Origin: Sequoia sempervirens
Lineage: Eukaryota; Streptophyta; Pinopsida; Cupressales; Cupressaceae
Assembly: GCA_007258455.2 (NCBI GenBank)
Contig: VDFB02193867.1
Span: 566,521,742 to 566,585,741 of the forward strand
Direction of reading: 5' to 3'
Length of the DNA stretch: 64,000 nucleotides
Each line of letters opens with the position of its first letter. Positions within the stretch are counted from its first letter, which is position 1. The position numbers were made by a program, and so were the translations under genes. The notes under the pieces are model-generated. The model saw only the letters and a program-made list of their open reading frames with translations, searched no databases and was not told where the DNA came from. Positions 56,513-64,000 of this stretch are shown here, one piece after another.

Positions 56513-56670
56513 GCTCTGATACCACTTTGATAGAAAGAGGAAAGATAGAAATATACAAGAAAATAGAGAATGCTATAGCAAAAACATATTATATTCATTT
56601 ATTTGATCAATGATCAATTGAATCTTCTTCTGTTAACACTCAATTTCTTATCCTAGCTCTGATACCACTT
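56513..56670 (-). repeat. Duplicated primer-site/LTR-end segment
   Basis: GCTCTGATACCACTTTGATA occurs at 56513 and again at 56656, each time as (minus strand) LTR end, AAG, then TGGTATCAGAGC. The 143 bp between (56528-56670) end on the minus strand in TTTCTTGTATATTTC...TCTATCA, a U5-like sequence different from that of the flanking LTR. The element thus has two primer-binding sites in series, probably from a recombination or template switch between related LTRs. Confidence 0.7.
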
Positions 56671-56997
56671 TGATAGAAGTGAATGAAGGAAGATCAAAAC
56701 ACATAACACATTCAAACATATAAACACAGAAAATATTTAATCAATCATATAAATACACAAAGATTGTCCATCGTGCTGCTGCACCAAAAAGATTTCATTG
56801 CTCCATCAAAACATTACATCATACCTCTTTTGTAGAGGAGTTTACAAGATAATTCTGGAAACATACTAAATCAATTCTTTCACTACTGCAAACTAAAACT
56901 TCCTAAATACTTCCTACATGAATGTTTCATGCAAAAAAATTCTACTACTATATGCCTAATTAATTGTAGAATATATGGGAGAAATTACATGCCAACA
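56671..56997 (-). repeat. 5' LTR of the G-patch element
   Basis: 327 bp, TG...CA in plus orientation (TGATAGAAGTG to GCCAACA). It is adjacent to the primer site at 56656-56667. Confidence 0.88.
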
Positions 56998-57002
56998 TGG
57001 TA

Positions 57003-59770
57003 GGATGTTGTTTTGAATTTAAAACCTCCTAGTATAGACATATCCTATGGCTGGTTCATCTTGTATAAATAGATACAATGGTTACTGCTCTATATGACTA
57101 GAAACCACGTCTTCCTACTGTCCTTGTTAAAGCTAGTATAATTAAACTCACCTTGTACTTTCTCCATATTTGATTAATTTTGGTTATACCCAAATCGCTA
57201 ATCCTGATGAGATTTTAGAAATTTTAGTTGGGTGTCATTGTTTTTGTAGTGTTCAGCTTATCTTTTTTTTTGTTTTTTTGGCTGCACCTCAGTTTGTAAT
57301 TGTAAATGCTTCTTCATCTGACACGAAGTTTTGGATCGTAAATGGAAAGCAGAGCTCTAAATACTTGTAGATTTTTTTGGAAGATACATATTGGTATAAT
57401 AGCCTGGTCCTCGGCCCACTTGTACCAAGGCACATTTGGTTGCCATTGCCTAAATTTTTGCAAACATGACTGCAGAATCACATTGTCGGGGTTATTGTTT
57501 ATTTCGTAAGTGGAGGACTCTGGTGCTTTTATCTATATTACTAGAAGTGCAATTCCTACTTACCTGTAGGTATGTTGCTCTTTTAAAATCACCTGTTTTA
57601 AAAAAAAAATCATTTCATTGGCCTAGTAACTAAATGATAGGATTTATTTAAGTTTTATCTATAAGAAGTAAGATTGGGTCTCTAAGAGCTTGGTAGTCTT
57701 TTATTTTTTATTTTTTCAATTGTTTCTCTATGTTTGTCCAAGTAGGCCTAAATCTTATTAAGCCTGCCCACCCACATGACAAATAAGATGTATTTTTTTG
57801 GTCAATTTTATATAAATGTTCATTCTAGTAGAAGGGATGGGCTTGATTTGAGTTTTGTTTGGGACCTGAATTCATTGTACAGTAGGGTTGAGTATTTATA
57901 TTTTGTTTTGTGTGAGAAGATGAATTGATTCTTTCAAAAGGTATTATTAATTGACTTATCAGGGACCAATTCGTATCAGGTCACACATCCACATGACCAG
58001 TGAGGTAAATTGGTGATTAATTTTGTTAACTTTTAAATTTTGGCTAAACAGTGAGTATATCTTTTGCTATGTTTCTAAGACGGATTGTTCATGCAACATG
58101 GTTGAGCATATAGAACTTATGATTTATTGTGATTCAACTGTATCACTAAATTCAATCATCATCACCATCTTTTATGACTAGTGGTTCACAATAACCCATC
58201 GCTTGTTGACCATAATTAGTCCACTTAAAACTCATTATATTTATGTAATGCTCACACAACTAGAACTATTCATGATATCATCCATCTCAGTACTATTCTG
58301 GCTCAACCAAGCACACTTAACCAAAGAGTTTCACCCAACCTATAACTTAAATTTTTTTAGTTCTTTTAGGGTTGAAGAAATGCTTCTTTGTGGTTGCATC
58401 ATTAGTTGGTAGATCTGTGTACAAATCTTATTTGGGCTGCACACACCATAACGTTTCACTTGTGGCTGGTTTTGCAAATGCTATTTGTTTCAACTAATGA
58501 ATGTGCATAGTTTGCATTTTTTCATGAAGATAGATTGCTTTTATAGTTGGTTTGAGCATATAGAACTTCTAATTTATGTATTTATTTTGGAAGAGGTGAA
58601 TTGATTTCTTAAAATACATTATTAGCTTACATTAGGGATTGAATCTCATCAGGTCTCATCCCTAAATGTGGTACTTCCCTTGTTATACAAACCCACATAG
58701 CCACCTCAAACTGTCATATTTTTCGTTCAACAGTTTGTAGGTTGTGCTTGCTGTGCAAATTTTTATCATTTAAAGTTAGTGTCTCAAACTATCATATTTT
58801 TTGTATTCAGCTACACAGTATTAATATTTGTGTTTTATGTTTGTAGAAAGATATCAAGAAGATCCTTGTAACTACTTGATTCTTAAAAAGAAAAAAACAT
58901 AACAGTATTTCTACAGTGCTCAAATAGTGCTAAGGAATAAGATGAAGAAATCCATTTACATGTGATTCTGGTAACATAACAGGTTGTAGCTGAAAATGTT
59001 AGAAATTTTCATGTTGTAACTACTTAAAATTCACTTTTATTAGCACTATGAATGTCATTTGTTTCACATGGTTTGAACTATACCATAAATAAGGGTTGTA
59101 TTTCCAATCCCATCATATATTTTTGTAGCAGAAGAGCAATTTAATCTCTCAAGGATCACATGCAATTTTGTTTTGTTAGTTTTCTCAACTGTAAATGATG
59201 TTTATCATGCTTTTAACATTAATAATTTGCAAGCTACCCATGGTTAACATATTGTGTATCTTTTACAATTCTCACTATTATACCACATTCATCACTCTTC
59301 TATCTTCCACATATCTTTGGCATACCCATTGCACACGAAGGTGCGATTGCTAGTAAATATCATGTGCGTTTGCAACCGTTACAAGGTGCTATTTTCTGCC
59401 CGAGGATTTAAACAGTGGAAATTCAAGGAATTTATTAGAAGATTTATCATACGAGTGCACCTCCATAGGGGCCAACTTTTTCTCAATCTAGTTTGAAATT
59501 GCATATGAGCTTCATTTATATGTTTTTACAAAATCACCACACAGCTTGCTTATGCTAAACTAAATCAATATAAACAATAAATATAATAATAAGGGCGGGC
59601 TCCGCTAACTCACCAACTAATCAACTAAATGAATATAGATACAGGGCTCGGCCCTAGCCATACAACTTATTCCCAACTAAACGAATATATGCCTATGCCA
59701 GACATTAAACATAGTCGTCCATGAAACAAATCGGATCTCTTTTGCAGGATCAACTGCGAAACAGAACCAT
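57003..59770. other. Intergenic sequence 3' of the laccase gene
   Basis: About 2.8 kb of AT-rich sequence with many short homopolymer T runs. Open frames of up to 80 codons (59254-59496) lack domains. The laccase 3' UTR should lie just below 59771 on the minus strand; no distinct polyadenylation signal was singled out. Confidence 0.45.
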
Positions 59771-61298
59771 CTAGCATTTGGGTAGATCAGGCGGAGGAGG
59801 CGGCACTTTGTCTGAAGATCCTGGCCCGCCCTGGGTAAGAAATACCATATCAAATCCAAAAGCTGAATGTGATTCAAAATGGCAATGCATCAGCCAAACT
59901 CCTGTTACGTAACAACATATTCAAACAATCCCTAAATTAGTTACGGAGAAATACAAAAAAGTTTAAACAAAATAACATATATGCCAAATTCTTATAACCC
60001 ATATCACATTATTTATTTAACTTAAAAAACTCTACTTGCAAGAGAGGATATGCTAGCTTACCTGGGTTATCGGCTGTAAATCTAATTGCCGCCCACCCGC
60101 CAGTAGGAACTCCCAATGTATTTAACATGACAGGATCCACCAAATTAAATTTGGCAGGATCTGTTTGGGGATTGTAGTTACCCGAGCCTTGTCCCACAAG
60201 ATAAAAATTATGGCCGTGAAGGTGTATAGGATGCTCCTCTATGTTAACAATTGCAGTGTTCTGAAACACTATTTGCACATTACTATTGACTTTCAGAACT
60301 TTTACCTTGGTCGCCAACTCGGGTTGCCAAAGACTCAATGACACATTGCCGGTATAATCAAATGCCAGCGGAGGATTATTAGGGAAGTCTTTTGTAAAGA
60401 CTCCTTCAATACCATAAAAATAAGCCTGCAAAAGAGCGATATCTGGACTTACAAATGAAATGTTATTAAAGCTTCCAACTACTCTTCCGCCGTTGAAACC
60501 TGCGCATGAATTGTTGGGACAACTTACGACTCCGACGCCTTCTGTTATAAACATTTCCTCGTCAACAGTCTGTGGCACCGAGTGGTTCAGGGTTCTCAGG
60601 CTTGACTTGAAATTTAATGGTAATGCTGTATCATTAAATGCAGGAAGACTGGGGAGCACGGGGACTAATGAATTGCTGCTGTCTGTGTATTGTAATATTG
60701 CAGTTGTGGTGGTATTTAAGAATCCAGTACCTGACGGTTCGCTGCTGTATGCACGGATGGCAATGTAGTAGAGCCCTGACTTTTGGCCAGCTGTTATGAG
60801 AACATCGATGGTGTTGCCTGGATATATGACCAAGTACATCCGTTGAATATGGTTTGGTATAAACGGAATCGATAGCCACAACCGTCATAGTGTGCTGCGC
60901 AATTTTGAAGAAATATGAAATAACCATGGCACAGTTTATGATCCTCAGAAGGTAGGTTTTTACCGCCTCAACCAAAATCTTCCTAGTATCTGTATCAGCA
61001 ATTCGTTAATTAATTAGTTAGTGATCTCATCAAATCTATTATTAGTTTCCTAAGAAGTAATTCTTCATTGATGCACAAACCATTTGCAGAACAGGGAAAG
61101 AAGTCTCCTGGCTGGCTGTTGATGGTGTATGCATCAGAATCATTTGGCACAGCTCCTCTTTGAACAGCATCAGCTAGAACATCTTCCACATTCGCATTCC
61201 ACCATTCGCCTAGACACCAAGACAAAAAAAACAATTGATTTGAAATTCATAATTGCGAATCCATGTTTTGGGTTTTTTGGACATATTAAAACTGATGC

Positions 61299-61558
61299 AA
61301 ATTCACCGTCAGTAATTCACCTTCAGAAAATTCACCATCAACAATTTATTGTGGGAAAATTCATTGCCATGACAAATTCACCTCAAGAAAAATTCACCAC
61401 CAAGGAAATTAATGGCAAACTTTTAATGTAATGAATTTTGCGCCCAGTGAATTGCTGGTGGTGAATTTTTCTTGAAATTAATTTTTCATGACTGAATTTT
61501 CCTACGACGAATTGTTGACAGTGAATTTTCTGACGATGAATTGCTGGCGGTGAATTTT
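61299..61558. repeat. Foldback (long inverted repeat) in a laccase intron
   Basis: A 260-bp block in the intron between the 245-bp and 129-bp exons. The left arm carries AATTCACC four to five times, and the right arm carries the complement GGTGAATT in the same order. About 125 bp on each side can pair with a modest number of mismatches around a centre near 61430. It resembles a foldback MITE and would form a long hairpin in the pre-mRNA. I could not define a clear target duplication. Confidence 0.8.
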
Positions 61559-61560
61559 AC

Positions 61561-62419
61561 TAGAACCCACTCATATATATATAACAGCATACAGAAAATT
61601 TCACTGGTGCGCAGTCAATAAGATGTGTAAAACAGCTTTCTCGAGAGGGATTGTGGGATTTAAAAACAGAAATAAACTTCAATAAAACATAAAAGGAGAG
61701 TTTTTTGTTTTGTTTTGGGTTGCTCGAACGAATCATACTAATAAACAATTACAATTATTTATTAAGAAAACTTGATGAAACAATAACGAGTTGTAATGTT
61801 TGGAAATAATTTTTTTTTTTTTTTTGCACATTTACGTTGGATACTCAAACTAATGAAGAGAAATTAAACATAAATAAAATAAATAAATTAATATATATCT
61901 CACGTTATTTTATTACTTATCGTGAAATATCTCCACCCTGATTCTACATTTTTAAGAATATATTTTATTCTTTAATTACTAAAGATTATTTTCTTAACAA
62001 TAATAAAAGCTCATTACATAATACTTACAAATTAAGAATTGTCATGCTTAAATAATATATTAAATTCTTTTGTTATTAAAGATTAGTTTCTCAAGAATGA
62101 TTAAGAGCTCGTCAAACGCAAGATTTACCGTATGCTATTCTGATTCAAGGAAAATCTTTGTATTAGGTGAACTGAGGTGACAATTAAGCTTTCCATATTA
62201 TCAGAGGGGGAATGCATTTTTGTGGGAGGGCTATTCCGAAAGATTTGGCTGAATAAACTATGTGAATGCCCATCAATTCACAAAACAGTATAGATTGTTA
62301 TATGTGACGTGAATTCAAAAAGTCTCAATAATGAATATGATATAAAGCCGAGAGAAAAACAATTAATTAAAAAGAGTTGAATGAAAAAGGGTAGATGAGG
62401 ATCCAAGTGAGCTACGTAC
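61561..62419. other. Remainder of the laccase intron
   Basis: AT-rich intron sequence, including a T-run at about 61810-61825. No gene inside. Confidence 0.6.
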
Positions 62420-62912
62420 CAATAATAATAGGAAACTCAGCTTCTGGTTTGGGAAAGGGATAGTCCTTTCCCATCCGGGGCAAAACAACTAAAGCCCCAT
62501 GCACAGTTGCTCTCAGATATGAATTATGTGCATGCCACCACAGTGTCCCTTCCTCTCCTGTAATTGTAAAATTGTAGGTATATTTATTTCCAGGAGTAAT
62601 GGGACATTGTGTTATGTAGGCTGGTCCGTCTGCCCACCCAGATTTGAATTGCTTGACCCCATGCCTGCAAAATCGTAAAACAATAAATTTTCTATGACTT
62701 TATTATTAACGTATAAATCGATATCATTTGGAGATAGTTTGTTACCAATGCAATGTAATATTTTATGGGGAATTGTTATCCACTTCGATTATAAGATTAT
62801 CGCCTTCATGAACGGTTATTGTCGGTCCAGGGTACTTGTTGGGAAATGAGGTAATCTCAACCTGCTGCATATTTTCCATAATAGCTATTTTCATTTAATA
62901 TTTTCCTACAAC

Positions 62913-63504
62913 TGTTACACATTGCTGGCTGCCTTTGAAAAATTGGTTTATTAGGGTATCATAAGATGCCCAAGTGCATAGTCTATCGCGGGAGGACTAT
63001 TTTTAGAGATTCTATGATAGTTTTATGACATATGTATAATAAAAATAGGGTTTTCATTTTGACGGGAGAGCTTATTTTAGACCTGGAATTCTGTTGAAGA
63101 AGCTGCTATGGTTTTGCAAAACCATTGGTAGTTTCTTTGTATTGCTGGAGGCAAATTGGAGGTTTGAAGAGGTTTTATAGATTGAGTTTTGGAGGTATTG
63201 TTATGTCGCTGGAATGCTGCCAAATTCTTCCAGTTGTTAACCGGTAGATACCTCAGTAAAAGACTTGCTCTGCAAGTGTATGTAATCTTGGTTTTGGATT
63301 TAAATTGGCATTGAAGCAGGCTTTGAGAGTGGGTTTTTTCCTAAAGCGGTTTTCCCACATAACCTGTGTTTTGTGGCTTCTGTTCATTTATTTCATGTTT
63401 TGAATGTGTTGATTTTCCGTAACCTGCTTAATGCCTTCAAAAGTTTGTACAATTTCCACATTCAGCGAGGGAAATTGTTTTTGCTACTCTAATTTCCTTT
63501 TACA
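62913..63504 (+). repeat. LTR of a Ty1/copia element next to the laccase gene
   Basis: The right edge is firm: it ends TTCCTTTTACA followed by AG and a primer site at 63507. The left edge is tentative (TGTTACACATTG at 62913; other TG starts at 62923 or 62926 are possible). The segment TTTTTTCCTAAAGCGGTTTT is typical of copia LTRs. It lies about 15-40 bp from the laccase exon, inside or replacing intron 1. Confidence 0.65.
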
Positions 63505-63506
63505 AG

Positions 63507-63519
63507 TGGTATCGTGAGC
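63507..63519 (+). other. Primer-binding site of the copia element
   Basis: TGGTATCGTGAGC, a variant of TGGTATCAGAGC, 2 nt after the LTR end. Confidence 0.75.
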
Positions 63520-63634
63520 TCGATCACCCTTTTGGTTTCAGTTGTGGGTTTGTTGGGTTTTCTAAGCTAATCAAGGTTTTGAGTGGGAGTTTGTGCAAAG
63601 GATACTTTGATCTTGTTCTAGATATATTTTTCGA

Positions 63635-64000
63635 ATGGCAAGCATATCTGGGAGGTAGAGAAGTTTTTCGGTACGAACTTTGAAATGTGGAAGCTGAAAA
63701 TGGAAGATCTGTTGATTGATCGAGATTTATGGGATGCAGTGGATGCAAATGTCCAGAGGCCTACAGATGCGGCTTTGGCTGAAAAATATGATGTAATGGA
63801 TAGAAAAACTAAAGGTATCATTAGACCGTCTTGCAGATTCAATCCTGATAAATGTCCATGAAGAACCCACTTCGAAGGATCTTTGGAAGAAGTTGGGTCA
63901 GATATACCAAGCCAAATCTCTAGTAAATAAGATTTTCTTGAGGAAGAAGTTGTGTTCCTTGAGAATGGAAGAAGGTGGACGAATTTCTGAGCATCTCGAA
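63635..64000 (+). pseudogene. Copia Gag, partial (runs off the window)
   Basis: From ATG 63635 the start MASISGR is followed by a stop or frame change near 63653. The next frame gives VEKFFGTNFEMWKLKMEDLL, IDRDLWDAVD and EKYDVMDRKTKGIIR. Another frame change near 63828 leads to ADSILINVHEEPTSKDLWKK and AKSLVNKIFLRKKL up to the edge. These are the conserved N-terminal motifs of Tnt1-like Ty1/copia Gag-Pol. The rest lies outside the window. Two frame changes make it non-functional as read. Confidence 0.9.

Larger units (their letters stand above)
54522..57002 (-). mobile_element. Small non-autonomous LTR retrotransposon encoding a coiled-coil/G-patch/zinc-knuckle protein
   Basis: 54527-56997 (2471 bp) with LTRs at 54527-54795 and 56671-56997 (both TGATAGAA to ATGCCAACA) and flanks TGGCA/TGGTA (one mismatch in a 5-bp duplication). 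On the minus strand the primer site lies 3 nt inside the right LTR. The interior carries one broken Gag-like ORF and no pol. The left LTR is shorter by about 60 bp through an internal deletion near 54684. A second copy of LTR-end plus primer site lies at 56513-56670. Confidence 0.88.
59771..62897 (-). pseudogene. Laccase (plant multicopper oxidase), five exons seen, broken
   Basis: Secreted copper enzyme that oxidises phenols such as monolignols using oxygen. Minus-strand exons: 62746 to about 62870-62897 (PGPTITVHEGD, ending HW), 62420-62664 (245 bp; WWHAH copper ligands), 61081-61209 (129 bp), 60062-60989 (about 928 bp; HPIHLHGHNFYLVGQG) and 59771-59901 (LMHCHFESH, ending DLPKC-stop). All have GT-AG junctions, and the 245/129 sizes are typical of plant laccases. 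Two lesions: an in-frame TAA at 62763-62765, just before ITLHWH, and an extra base at 60830-60831, after KPYSTDV. The signal-peptide exon is not in view, and a copia LTR lies just upstream. The residue ten after the type-1 Cys is Phe. If the lesions are assembly errors it could be a gene. Confidence 0.93.

Noticed and set aside
60460..60768. 102-codon plus-strand frame
   Set aside because: Antisense shadow of the large laccase exon.
1..64000. CRISPR arrays, prokaryotic operons, tRNA or rRNA genes
   Set aside because: The tandem arrays lack unique spacers between identical repeats. No cloverleaf with anticodon or rRNA-like conserved core was seen, and the gene structure is clearly that of a plant nucleus.

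Overview
This window looks like nuclear DNA from a seed plant with a large, repeat-packed genome. A gymnosperm is possible, but the sequence alone does not prove it. It is AT-rich and dominated by LTR retrotransposons at different stages of decay. It also holds plant-type telomere-like CCCTAAA tracts and one recognisable host gene, a multi-exon laccase with the exon sizes typical of plants. A run of 100 N (28355-28454) marks an assembly gap of unknown real size.

Layout. 1-2540: unassigned AT-rich sequence, an 86-bp tandem duplication, and a minisatellite with an exact 43-bp period. 2850-3606: first copy of a TIR element with 4-bp target duplications; two more copies lie at 21553-22346 and 25986-26787. 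7791-12954: a complete LTR element (TSD CTCAC) that encodes only Gag and protease. 13920-18340: an LTR remnant and several tandem arrays (22 bp, 39 bp, about 602 bp). 20148-28307: a minus-strand LTR element with long LTRs that carry a recurring palindrome. 28455-30593: part of a second member of that family, next to the gap. 30594-50164: an old plus-strand LTR element split by a complete 11.5-kb Ty3/gypsy element (36839-48320, TSD GCACA, minus strand). The gypsy element carries gag, protease, RT, RNase H, integrase and a third ORF downstream of pol. 51143-54526: remains of two Ty1/copia elements. 54527-56997: a small non-autonomous LTR element whose protein has a coiled coil, a G-patch and zinc knuckles. 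59771-62897: a laccase gene on the minus strand, broken by a stop and a frameshift. 62913-64000: the start of another Ty1/copia element, abutting the 5' part of the laccase gene.

Functionally there is one damaged lignin/phenol-oxidation gene in a landscape of nested mobile DNA. None of the element reading frames is intact. Many of their in-frame stops fit TGG-to-TAG, CGA-to-TGA or CAG-to-TAG changes, as expected from decay of methylated cytosine, while several reading frames remain unshifted over long distances. The most distinctive items are the TIR family with empty-site controls inside the window, the palindrome-bearing LTR family, the G-patch retroelement and the Gag-protease-only element. 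I found no prokaryote-type system, CRISPR array, tRNA or rRNA gene.
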